From Novipirellula caenicola (lineage in GTDB: Bacteria > Planctomycetota > Planctomycetia > Pirellulales > Pirellulaceae): 64,000 bases of DNA. The DNA is taken from contig NZ_BAABRO010000014.1 of assembly GCF_039545035.1 (NCBI RefSeq), positions 124,001-188,000 on the forward strand, in the 5' to 3' direction. Below the pieces are notes generated by a model. It was not told the origin of the DNA. It saw only the letters and a list, made by a program, of their open reading frames with translations, and ran no database searches. Positions 54,301 to 61,675 of this stretch are shown here, in pieces (the first letter of the stretch is position 1; each line of letters opens with the position of its first letter). The position numbers were made by a program, and so were the translations under genes.

Positions 54301-56465
54301 TGCTCGACTTGCGAGTCAGCGGTGATGCCACGATTCCAGACGCGGTGCGGCTTGATACCGAGGGGATTTCCGGTTGGCGGTCTTATTACCATCACGATGT
54401 GAACGGCGAACATCTGCCCTGGCGCTGGCAGGATGGTGAGATTGTTGGTGAACGAAGTACGAAGTTTGCGGGAACCGGGGATGAGCAATTGCTGTATTAT
54501 CAGCGTCCCGTGTGCGAAGATGCTTCGATCCGTTACCTGTTTTTTCATTCCGAGGGGGAAACCACAGTCCATCCGGCAATCGATCGAACCGCCTTTCTCT
54601 TGGAACAGAACGGCGTTGCAGTTCACTCGATTACCGATGGCAGATATGACGAAACGTTTGCCAACAAAGTCAATCGTCATGTGATTGCTGAGAATCAGCG
54701 AGCAGCTCCGGGCGATCTGCTGCGAAATGACGAATGGAACGCGATGGAGATGATCGTACGTGGCGGCACGATTGAATTGAAGCTAAATGACGAACCCATC
54801 TATGTGGGGCCGCTAGATGCCGACGCAGCACGCACGTTTGGGTTGTTCTATTTCGCCGATCAGTCATCCGCGCGAGTCAAGGAAGTGATGCTGCGAGGCG
54901 AATGGCCGACGGTGCTGCCTACGCTGGATCGCCAACCGCTTGCCAATCAGACCGTGGTGCAACTCGATGCGACACGTGATCAGTTAGAGTCGAAGTTTGC
55001 TCACGATTTCACACGTGACGGGTTGCCAAGTGAATTTTTCGCGATCGAGGGGCAACAGTATGCGACCATCACGCGTTCAAACAAAGGGGTGACATTTGCA
55101 ATCCGTAGTCCTGACAAGTGGACTCAATCGTCGATCGTCTGTAATATGCAAATGCAAGGGGATTTCGATGTCTCGTTGGACTACAGCGATCTAAAGTTGG
55201 AATCGGGCGAAGTGGCGATGGCGAGACTGATTGTTCCTTTTGTCTCTGCGAACGCGGTAAGTGCCCGTCTCTCGCGCGATGAACACGGGCGTGGCAAGCG
55301 AGTCATCAATTCGGTGCTGCAAACCGAAAATCCCAACGGCGGACCGACCGTCGTCAACAAACCGTTGGGATGGGAATCGACATCGGGAACGATGCGGATT
55401 GCGAGGCGAGGGAAACAATTGCACCTATTGATCAAGGATGATACGAGTTCGCAATTCCGCCACCTTGAATCGTTCGAAGTACCAGACGAACCGACTCAGA
55501 AGATGCGTTTGGTGACGATTGCACAGCGTGCCGAACTTGCCACGGCGAATTGGCGAAAGATTGACATTCGTGCCGATCAGCTTGCGCAGGTCGGAGCATC
55601 CAACGGTGAAAATCGAATCTTTGTCGCCAGCGCCGACGGAAGCCAGATCCGGCAGATCACCAAAGGCATTGACGATTTGGGCAACCATGGATCGCCAGAG
55701 TTTTCACCCGATGGGACCAAGGTCGCCTTTGACACGTGGACGGGATCCTCGCGATCCGCACGGATTTTCATGGTGAACATTGACGGTACTGATTTACGTG
55801 ACCTAGGGCTAGGGTTGATGCCGACCTTTACGCCCGATGGCAAACAAATCGCGTTTTCGTCGCTCGAGGGGATGATGATGATGAACCTTGACGGCAGCAA
55901 CCGTCGAGTCATCAGCCAATCGGGATGGGGCATTCAAATCTCGCCGCTCGGTGACCAAGTTGCCTTTACCGACAATGATGTGAAAGGACACAATTTGTTC
56001 GTTCTAGATTTAAAAACCAATCAGAAACGCGCGTTGTTGACAGGTCCTCTCGCAGAACGCTACTCACAAATCTATTGGAATTTCGATTGGTCCACCGATG
56101 GCCAAGAGCTTTATTTTGTAGGAAGCCATCGGCAAACCCGCCAACGTGAATTGGCGGTCGTCAGCGTCAATGGATCGCAGCAACGGTTTGAGACCCTGTT
56201 GACGGGCGGCAATTATGCGAACATCGCCTGCCACCCCGACGGAGACGGGATTATGTACAGTGACAGCGATCCAGCCTACGGCAGCATGTCGATGTTCATG
56301 ATTCATCGCGATGGGTCCCCGCGTGAATATCCGTTGCTCGAGAACCGCCGCATGGCTGCGGTCGCTGGCGGCGAATGGTCGCGTGATGGCAAAATGATTG
56401 CCCTGGCAACCAGCGTGATGAAGACCTTTTCCAGCAATTCACAAGCTGAAAACACGGACGATTGA
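51390..56465 (+). CDS. Giant secreted DUF1581/1583-type protein, types A+B, with TolB-like propeller
   Basis: The protein is 1691 residues from TTG 51390; TTG 51417 (nine codons in) gives an ideal short signal peptide ('ILLVILITLSATFVHAQ') and is an equally good start. Residues about 30-600 match the 693-residue protein at 22140, including 'LSADERYEILNDFTLPDS', 'RRGPRSLPLRDNQW' and 'VTLNDTLIYERTIDE'. Residues about 605-1390 match the long proteins at 24218 and 27647 ('QRYAFLSDWVLPGSSH', 'LEGDFEFEFQHSL', 'MQGDFDVSLDYSDL'). Residues about 1400-1680 are a WD40/TolB-like propeller with 'GSPEFSPDGTKVAFD', 'PTFTPDGKQIAFS' and 'GEWSRDGKMIALA'. A His-rich patch ('GEHQHNAGHHSHGH', about 670) could bind metal. 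It is the seventh gene of the MoxR operon; the function is unknown. Confidence 0.8.
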   Translation: MNLLRWNDPLTRILLVILITLSATFVHAQNLRLDAINDANLVQSLRESVAMSESASSDMLGARAATINRHLLQLSADERYEILNDFTLPDSVKEDLACFACLCNVEAPPREFARLIGKRPQTDVFAVPSVAHVEGLFSSAWSLVSTAKEIGRLHELTQQVNARSGSNADYLTLLLSIAGARGVDATTIEDRKDAWLEKLKTEANPNAIQAVVVAAVAVESDSHASLVDTIATLLDKSDSVPMSLKQWLREIQLRSRAVPETKSLQLNQDWIRIPGNSRWYLYEGHLMQATAGPSSILYRYPISGDFRFQIEQLATGSRDDNYAGYGGLDVRWEGYRRFELNRRAIERQAGTLRFWVNGHPVRTAAATETSPWLLLHGEGLPNHRYRNPKLSGSPLVLNEVSMIGEDSRHGWSTYAEQTDDALWTVNEGVLQSVQTDSPRRQRLLRYVRPLLTEETFEYEFLSSSDQVVHPALGKLVFLIEPTGVKVHWVTDGELEWTGLPEDNALLEPLARRGPRSLPLRDNQWNHVLLKRTDDNVSVTLNDTLIYERTIDELDDTRLGFYHDPSKESVRVRAAKLRGDWPQTIDVERFLQADVTPDQVALNSAPDLFPEAILCSNTREIIRLASEMEPEQRYAFLSDWVLPGSSHRTFRLDGHFVPQDANETSGEHQHNAGHHSHGHLIAPATELIATAKALGRLLELMLKIKQGPDDTLEQKRARAAMLALVQAAQGDVDHAHESLETLYKWVSEAPDLTPDQLWPEVLVAHAFADDPDAASVLADLLTMLKPATFNDANTVGIELLNVLQFLDVAIQAEDVDLPQIEPKFWVVSSPVDAMKRLAGGGKATWVAKPGRMQAIGGHGIEQIFYRYPLEGDFEFEFQHSLRNSTGCQVLIGGQCIQVSRWNIRNGPIDGPLTSTKIDPDLSAEGLLLHQRFSVKNGVCTVFADGREVLQLPVQPGFPWIAIRQAYKQSTRLLDLRVSGDATIPDAVRLDTEGISGWRSYYHHDVNGEHLPWRWQDGEIVGERSTKFAGTGDEQLLYYQRPVCEDASIRYLFFHSEGETTVHPAIDRTAFLLEQNGVAVHSITDGRYDETFANKVNRHVIAENQRAAPGDLLRNDEWNAMEMIVRGGTIELKLNDEPIYVGPLDADAARTFGLFYFADQSSARVKEVMLRGEWPTVLPTLDRQPLANQTVVQLDATRDQLESKFAHDFTRDGLPSEFFAIEGQQYATITRSNKGVTFAIRSPDKWTQSSIVCNMQMQGDFDVSLDYSDLKLESGEVAMARLIVPFVSANAVSARLSRDEHGRGKRVINSVLQTENPNGGPTVVNKPLGWESTSGTMRIARRGKQLHLLIKDDTSSQFRHLESFEVPDEPTQKMRLVTIAQRAELATANWRKIDIRADQLAQVGASNGENRIFVASADGSQIRQITKGIDDLGNHGSPEFSPDGTKVAFDTWTGSSRSARIFMVNIDGTDLRDLGLGLMPTFTPDGKQIAFSSLEGMMMMNLDGSNRRVISQSGWGIQISPLGDQVAFTDNDVKGHNLFVLDLKTNQKRALLTGPLAERYSQIYWNFDWSTDGQELYFVGSHRQTRQRELAVVSVNGSQQRFETLLTGGNYANIACHPDGDGIMYSDSDPAYGSMSMFMIHRDGSPREYPLLENRRMAAVAGGEWSRDGKMIALATSVMKTFSSNSQAENTDD

Positions 56466-57205
56466 TGAACGAACAAGCCGCGATGGAGATGCACGACAAT
56501 GGATTCACTCAGATTAATGCCGCAGTGGATCTGGAAACCGTCGGGCGATTGAGTACCGCATGCGAGCAGGCATTTATCGTGGAATCGGATGTGCAACGAG
56601 CACGATCGAGTCGCGGACACGTCTATGCGGCACGTAACCTGTTGGACGTCGTTCCGGAGATCCAAACATTTTGGCGTGAAGGCAAACCGTTTGAAATCCT
56701 GAACTGCATCTTGGGCGATCAATTTGGATTGGTGCGTGTTTTGTTTTTTGACAAACCGCCCGACCGAACTTGGACGCTTCCCTGGCATAAAGACACCGCG
56801 ATCGCGGTAAAGGACAACTCGCATCGCTCGGCAAAATTTTCACGTCCCACTGTCAAATCAGGTGTTCCACATGTCGTTGCCAGTGACGATGTTTTGCGAC
56901 AGATGCTGACGCTGCGATTGCATTTGGACGACGTCACCGACCAGAACGGTCCATTACGCGTGATCCCCGGTTCTCACGTTTCGAGTACCAGCGAAGGGGC
57001 GGGCGCCGAGGCGGCAGTGACCATACACGCCGCCGCGGGTGACATGTTGGCGATGCGGCCGCTAATCACGCACAGCAGCGGTTCATCGAAACCAGGCACG
57101 ACGCGACACCGACGGATCTTGCACCTCGAATTCGTGGCGGATCGTCATCTTCCCGACGGATTCCAGTGGCACGATTTTATCGCCGCGAGCGTGAAAACAA
57201 ATTAG
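56465..57205 (+). CDS. Phytanoyl-CoA dioxygenase (PhyH) family oxygenase
   Basis: The protein is 246 residues. Its ATG overlaps the TGA of the preceding gene by one base (TGATG), which I prefer over a TTG three bases upstream. The fold and motifs match the PhyH branch of Fe(II)/2-oxoglutarate dioxygenases: the iron ligands are H108 and D110 (WHKDT) and H203 (PLITHSS), and R217 is well placed to bind the 2-oxoglutarate carboxylate. A characteristic 'NGPLRVIPGSH' lies at 161-171. No signal peptide is seen, so it acts in the cytoplasm on an unknown substrate. It ends the operon that began with MoxR; a link to the envelope proteins upstream is not obvious. Confidence 0.85.
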   Translation: MNEQAAMEMHDNGFTQINAAVDLETVGRLSTACEQAFIVESDVQRARSSRGHVYAARNLLDVVPEIQTFWREGKPFEILNCILGDQFGLVRVLFFDKPPDRTWTLPWHKDTAIAVKDNSHRSAKFSRPTVKSGVPHVVASDDVLRQMLTLRLHLDDVTDQNGPLRVIPGSHVSSTSEGAGAEAAVTIHAAAGDMLAMRPLITHSSGSSKPGTTRHRRILHLEFVADRHLPDGFQWHDFIAASVKTN

Positions 57206-57330
57206 ATGGCATTAGACGCAAGCTCGAACTGCTAGGCATTTAGCCAGGAATCATTGGGTGAAACCCCGTTAGCTGTTAGTGAGCTGGCCTCGGTTCAGCG
57301 CCGGAACCGTGGCTAGCGCAAAAACGGAGC

Positions 57331-57710
57331 GCTGTGAAGCATTTTCTCGTAGCTACCTTCGCCAGAAGGTGGTGATTCGTATTGGCCGGCAATCATCCAC
57401 GCTCTGGCGAGCGTAGCTACGCAACGCTGTGAAGCATTTTCTCGTGGCTACCTTCGCCAGAAGGTGGTGAATCGTATTGGCCGGCAATCATCCACGCTCT
57501 GGCGAGCGTAGCTACGCAACGCTGTGAAGCATTCTCTCGTAGCTACCTTCGCCAGAAGGTGGTGATTCGTACTGGCCGGCAATCATCCACGCTCTGGCGA
57601 GCGTATCTACGCAACGCTGTGAAGCATTTTCTCGTAGCTACCTTCGCCAGAAGGTGGTGAATCGTATTGGCTGGCAATCATCCACGCTCTGGCGAGCGTA
57701 GCTACGGAAC
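57331..57710. repeat. 95-base tandem repeat, four copies
   Basis: Units start with GCTGTGAAGCATT at 57331, 57426, 57521 and 57616, exactly 95 bases apart, and differ by only a few bases. Each contains CGTAGCTACCTTCGCCAGAA and, inverted, CTCTGGCGAGCGTAGCTACG, so one unit is an imperfect palindrome whose arms carry smaller palindromes around CGCCAGA. A single diverged copy lies at 12741-12809. There are no unique spacers, so it is not CRISPR. Confidence 0.9.
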
Positions 57711-57834
57711 GCAAATGCCGTAATTTGCAACCTCCAAATGGTTCACAGCGTTTGGTAGAACGGGCAATCTATTGAAAGACTCCTGCCACCTCTGCACCAA
57801 CTTCGGAGACTGCTGATTTAGTAGCGTTGATTAC

Positions 57835-58020
57835 AGGCCGGAGGCCGGCACACCCTCTGCCGGTGGCGTGAGCCACCGGCTAGTGGAGGTGGGGAAATAT
57901 AGCCCAGCGGGCGACACAATCTCGGCCAGTGTTTCGGCCTCCGGCCTTACGGCGCCAGGTCGCCCCGAAACCGTTGGCTCACGCCAACGGCAGGTCATGT
58001 TTCGGCCTCCGGCCTATGCG
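57835..58020. repeat. Cluster of GGCCGGAGGCC-type hairpins
   Basis: Perfect hairpin arms occur at 57859-57880 (GCCGGTGGC/GCCACCGGC) and 57971-57990 (CCGTTGGC/GCCAACGG). They are bordered by GGCCGGAGGCC near 57837 and by two CGGCCTCCGGCCT copies near 57940 and 58003. The cluster looks like a composite of short intergenic palindromes. Confidence 0.7.
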
Positions 58021-58188
58021 ATTGCTACTATAACAGCAGTCTTTGTAGGCTAGGGAGAGGTGACTACGTTATAGGCCGGAAGAAAAGCTGCGTGCAATTT
58101 CCGACGTCCACACCAGAGTTTTAGCGGCCCAGCGCAAGCATCTTCGAAACTCTTGACGAGTTCCGCTACATAAGGGCTAACGTCGCGA

Positions 58189-59940
58189 TCACGTTGGCCA
58201 AACGAGTTCAAAACCTTGACCCTTTAGCACGCTCTGAAATGCGGTCAGCGATTTGGATTGATTTCGAACGCCGCGTGGACTGTCGCGCTGATCCAAACAA
58301 TGAGCGGCCAACGCGCCGGCCGCCTCACCGATACTCCACTCCACAGGATGCAAGCGGTAACACCCGTTACTAAGGTGGGTGGTGCCAATGTTTTTGCAGG
58401 CTGCGATCAGATTCTCGGTTCGTCGTGGGATCAAAGCTCCCAGCGGAATTTGAAACGGAACGCTGGCAAAGTCGATATAGTTATCGCCGCCGGAACTTGG
58501 GTGTAAATCCAAATGGTAATAACCAATTCCGGCGGAATCGTGAAACGGAGCCGCCGTGACTTTACCGCCGGCGTTTTTAGCCACAGCCTGCCGGTTGGCC
58601 CTGGAGATGTGTTGTTCGAGGATCGTAAATTCGGCTTGAATCCGGCGTGACTCGCGAATGTATGGATACTTTGCCAACCCGTCCGCGGTGCCCATGATGT
58701 CTTTGCGCAAACGAAGTCCTTTCCAACCGGCGCCACCATCTGGACGTGGTGCTTCGGTCTGCAACCAATACAACAGCGATAGACTTAACTGCCGCGCACC
58801 TTCGAGGTGTTTGGCGATTTCTTGCTCGTCGCCTGTGATTAAATTCCCGAGCATGTAATCATTCTGCGGCCAATTGACGATCGTCACCCCGCTGTCGTAA
58901 GTGCCTGGCAGGAAGTTAGCCGGATCAATGATACGGCGATACAGCCACAGGTTCAGTGCTTTGGTTTTCGGCGGCGGTGCGTTCTTGGTAGGCGGCACGA
59001 ACGCCAGGTCGTGGGGTTTCAGCGTGTTGGGTTTAGAATACTGAAGCGACAAAAGTTTTCCCGGCCACGGCGGGGTCAAATCGGGAGTATGATCCTTCCA
59101 AAAATCGTATTGCTTGGGGCGATCGATCGTGTGATCCGCACCATCGATGTGGTCGATCGCAAAGCACCACGTGAACGCTTGGATGTTATCGGGATCGGCC
59201 TTTTCCGGAGCATGTGATTCCTTGGTATCGTGCCGAGACTCAGCTCCGGTGACATACTCGGTGTTGGTCAGCGGCAGCAGGTCGCCTTGTTCCGAGGCGT
59301 CGATAAAGTACGGCGCCGTCACCTGAAATTCCGCTCCTTGATCGGTGCTTAGCGTTATAGATCGAACACGATCGCCATCCACCTCGGCTTTGACCGGTTT
59401 GGTGTTGAGCATGACCGTCAATCGTCCCGCACTGATCGCTGGAGCTAACATCGCATCCAGCACCGCGACGGCGACTCGCGGTTCATGACAAAGTCGCGAC
59501 ACGTTGCCGTTGCCTGGATTGAGTCGCGGATTGTTTTTGGCCGATTCGGTCAGCGGATAGTTTCTGCGGTAATAATCGCGAACATTTCGGCGGAACTGAC
59601 GATAACTCGCCGTACATCCATGCGTCTCGATATGGCTATGTTCGTCCGGTGGCACTCCTTGTTGGCTCAGTTGTCCACCGATCCAATCGGTCGGTTCGGT
59701 CAACAACACTCGTTTGCCCATGCGGGTTGCTGCGAGCGCCGCGGCACAACCGCCGAGACCGCCACCGATGATGACGAGATCCACCTCCGTTTCGCTTCCC
59801 GAACGAGCGGATTCGGCTGCAGCGGCGATCTGCGGATAGAACGCTGACGCGGCACCGAGGCCACAGAATTCGAGAAAGCGGCGGCGAGCGAAACTGCGAG
59901 AATAGGTCGACGGTGCGACGGTAACTTTTTTTTCAGACAT
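58189..59940 (-). CDS. Tat-exported FAD-dependent oxidoreductase
   Basis: The protein is 583 residues. The Tat signal is 'ARRRFLEFCGLGAAS' at about residues 18-32. The FAD-binding Rossmann motif is GGGLGG at 59-64 within 'VDLVIIGGGLGGCAAALA', followed by 'LLTEPTDWIGGQLSQQG' (79-95). Another family signature, 'YFIDASEQGDLLPL', lies at about 215-228. The C-terminus has 'HPVEWSIGEAAGALAAHCL', where such enzymes complete the FAD site. It belongs to the large family of exported FAD oxidoreductases (PF12831-like) common in planctomycetes with a sugar or organic acid diet; the substrate is unknown. Upstream lie a repeat-filled gap and two further exported catabolic-type genes on the same strand. Confidence 0.9.
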   Translation of the reverse strand: MSEKKVTVAPSTYSRSFARRRFLEFCGLGAASAFYPQIAAAAESARSGSETEVDLVIIGGGLGGCAAALAATRMGKRVLLTEPTDWIGGQLSQQGVPPDEHSHIETHGCTASYRQFRRNVRDYYRRNYPLTESAKNNPRLNPGNGNVSRLCHEPRVAVAVLDAMLAPAISAGRLTVMLNTKPVKAEVDGDRVRSITLSTDQGAEFQVTAPYFIDASEQGDLLPLTNTEYVTGAESRHDTKESHAPEKADPDNIQAFTWCFAIDHIDGADHTIDRPKQYDFWKDHTPDLTPPWPGKLLSLQYSKPNTLKPHDLAFVPPTKNAPPPKTKALNLWLYRRIIDPANFLPGTYDSGVTIVNWPQNDYMLGNLITGDEQEIAKHLEGARQLSLSLLYWLQTEAPRPDGGAGWKGLRLRKDIMGTADGLAKYPYIRESRRIQAEFTILEQHISRANRQAVAKNAGGKVTAAPFHDSAGIGYYHLDLHPSSGGDNYIDFASVPFQIPLGALIPRRTENLIAACKNIGTTHLSNGCYRLHPVEWSIGEAAGALAAHCLDQRDSPRGVRNQSKSLTAFQSVLKGQGFELVWPT

Positions 59941-60340
59941 GGGATTTTTGCGGAGGGACCGAATGTTGCGGCAAGGGTGAGGGGGCGAGAGGGCAGGCGG
60001 ATTTCATGTGAGTGCTTGGTCACCGCTAAATTTTAGCGTAGCGGAACTGTTCAACGGCTTGTTGATTTAGTCGTACGATGGACTTCCTAGTCCGTCGAAT
60101 CCACCATCGACGGACTAGGAAGTCCATCCTACACCCCTAGCCGCAGGAACCTTCACTAAATCAACAAGCCGTCAAGAGCTTTTTGATTTAATCCAAACGC
60201 AATTCGCAATGGGTGAGCTGTGGGCCGTAAGGCACCGGGGCGTGCGTGGGACCCGGCCGCTGACGCGTCGCGGCTCACTAAATCATCAAGCCGTTGACGA
60301 TCTTCCACTAAAACATAAAACGAGTATAAATATTTCGCCG
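59941..60340. other. Gene-free stretch with composite repeats
   Basis: No gene is supported in these 400 bases. Most is taken up by the palindromic elements at 60079-60277 and linkers of the ATCAACAAGCCG type. The part near 59941 should carry the promoter of the FAD oxidoreductase gene, but I see no convincing boxes. Confidence 0.5.
60079..60277. repeat. Composite palindromic repeats B and A (second locus)
   Basis: Element B has arms GGACTTCCTAGTCC (60079-60092) and GGACTAGGAAGTCC (60111-60124). Element A (60213-60277) is bounded by GTGAGC/GCTCAC and contains CCGGCCGCTGACGCG. These are the same two elements as at 19982-20137, but in opposite order, with similar AATCAACAAGCCGT linkers. Confidence 0.8.
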
Positions 60341-61507
60341 CTATTGTGGTGTCGTGGGCTCACCAAAATGCTGCTGTAGAAATTCGAGCGTCTTGCGGTT
60401 GGACCACGCATGACCTCCGTCAAAGAAGTCTGCGTCGATGTTTTCGGGTTTGCCCAGCAGCGTATAGACTTGCTGAAGTTTCGCTAATCCCTCACGTGCC
60501 CCCGCGATTGGGAAGATCGGATCCCTCACGCCGTTGATCAGCAGCACGGGACGGGGAGCGTACAAGGCGACCACGTCCGCCATCTCGGCATACTGCATGA
60601 TCCCAGGCAAGCAATTGCAGATGCAGTGATGGATCGGAAAAATCGACGAGCGATACGTCGAAAACGCTCCTGCGATCAGCGCGACTTTGACTCGCTCGTC
60701 CAGCACCGGTAAGTACATCGACAACGTTCCGCCACCGGAAAGTCCCGCGACGCCGATCTTTTCTGGATCCACTTCGTCTTCACGACTCTGCAGAAAATCG
60801 ATCACCCGCATCGCATCCCAACAACGCAACCCTTGTGGTGTCATTCCAAGTAGCAGCGAATCCATGGTCATCTGCGTACAACTTCGCGGAAGTCCCTTGA
60901 TCCCCGCGTCTTGATTTCCCGACGTTTCGTTCCACCCGCGGACGTTGATTGCCGCCGTCACATAGCCGTGTTTGGCTAGGAAGACCGCATAATCAAGTTG
61001 ACTGTCTTGAATTTTCTTCAAATCCGCTTCGCTTTTTCCTTCGCCGATATACGGCTGGATCCCGCTGTGTCCATGCAGGCAAACGATCGCGGGCAGCGGA
61101 GCGGATCGCTCGTGCGGCACAAAGTAGTAGACCGGGGCCCAATAGGATTGCTCGGTGCGAACATATATTTTGTGCCGCGTAAAGGTTTCGAACTGTTTCT
61201 CTTCGTCCCATTTGACTTCCAGCGGCACCCGCTGCGGCATCGTCCCCAACAAATCGACGACGACGCTTTGCAATTCGCGCTGCCACTGCTGATGCTCCGC
61301 AACCGTCGAAGCATCCCACTGCATCGAAGGGGTGATTTGATCGGCCAAATGAGTAAAGCTGTCGACGATGCGGTGGGGAACCTCGATCGTCGACGGTTCT
61401 TCGGCATACAGGACCGTCCCGGTATTCTCAGAACGATTGGCGAGCAACAGCCCCAACGTAACAAGCAAAAACAATGAACGACGCAATCGGCAGCAGGTTT
61501 TCAACAT
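60341..61507 (-). CDS. Exported alpha/beta hydrolase (esterase-like)
   Basis: The protein is 388 residues from the ATG at 61507; an open extension to 61657 would run through the upstream terminator and is rejected. A signal peptide covers residues 1 to about 35 ('SLFLLVTLGLLLANR', with Arg-Arg before it). The alpha/beta hydrolase core has 'IVCLHGHSG' (about 141-149, oxyanion hole), the nucleophile elbow GLSGGG (Ser at about 255), an acid candidate in 'INGVRDPIFP' (about 325) and a His in 'GGHAWSN' (about 365). It resembles dienelactone-hydrolase/acetyl-xylan-esterase-type enzymes found in planctomycete polysaccharide degradation. The substrate cannot be read from the sequence. The neighbours are the Gfo/Idh/MocA gene upstream and the FAD oxidoreductase downstream. 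Confidence 0.85.
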   Translation of the reverse strand: MLKTCCRLRRSLFLLVTLGLLLANRSENTGTVLYAEEPSTIEVPHRIVDSFTHLADQITPSMQWDASTVAEHQQWQRELQSVVVDLLGTMPQRVPLEVKWDEEKQFETFTRHKIYVRTEQSYWAPVYYFVPHERSAPLPAIVCLHGHSGIQPYIGEGKSEADLKKIQDSQLDYAVFLAKHGYVTAAINVRGWNETSGNQDAGIKGLPRSCTQMTMDSLLLGMTPQGLRCWDAMRVIDFLQSREDEVDPEKIGVAGLSGGGTLSMYLPVLDERVKVALIAGAFSTYRSSIFPIHHCICNCLPGIMQYAEMADVVALYAPRPVLLINGVRDPIFPIAGAREGLAKLQQVYTLLGKPENIDADFFDGGHAWSNRKTLEFLQQHFGEPTTPQ

Positions 61508-61584
61508 CGTCAGCGATTCTTTCCATAGGCGGGGCACTGCGTTTGGCACCCGTGGTTCGGGTACCCAAGCACAGCGTGTGAAGC

Positions 61585-61644
61585 AGAAAAAACGCGAGCC
61601 GTCCTGGACAGCGGTTTGCGCTGCTGCCGCGGATGGCTCGCGTT
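61585..61644 (-). terminator. Rho-independent terminator of the Gfo/Idh/MocA gene
   Basis: Read on the minus strand, a ten-base stem (AACGCGAGCC at 61635-61644 pairing with GGCTCGCGTT at 61591-61600) is followed by a run of T (the plus-strand A run at 61587-61592). It lies about 30 bases after the stop at 61676, as expected for an intrinsic terminator. The 34-base loop holds further self-complementary bases. Confidence 0.65.
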
Positions 61645-61675
61645 TCGGGAACGTCAATATAACTGTTTGTACGGA

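Larger units (their letters stand above)
57206..58188. other. Gene-free stretch of about 1 kb filled with repeats
   Basis: The region between the convergent PhyH and FAD-oxidoreductase genes shows no supported gene. It holds the four-unit 95-base tandem (57331-57710) and a cluster of hairpins (57835-58020). At about 58121-58140 is a short partial copy of the TAGCGG...GCGCAAGC element. Open frames inside it are by-products of the palindromes. Confidence 0.6.

Noticed and set aside
57331-57710. Possible CRISPR array
   Set aside because: The units are 95 bases, contiguous and without unique spacers, and there are no cas genes nearby.
57868-58053. 61-residue frame in the hairpin cluster
   Set aside because: It is made almost wholly of palindromic repeat sequence.
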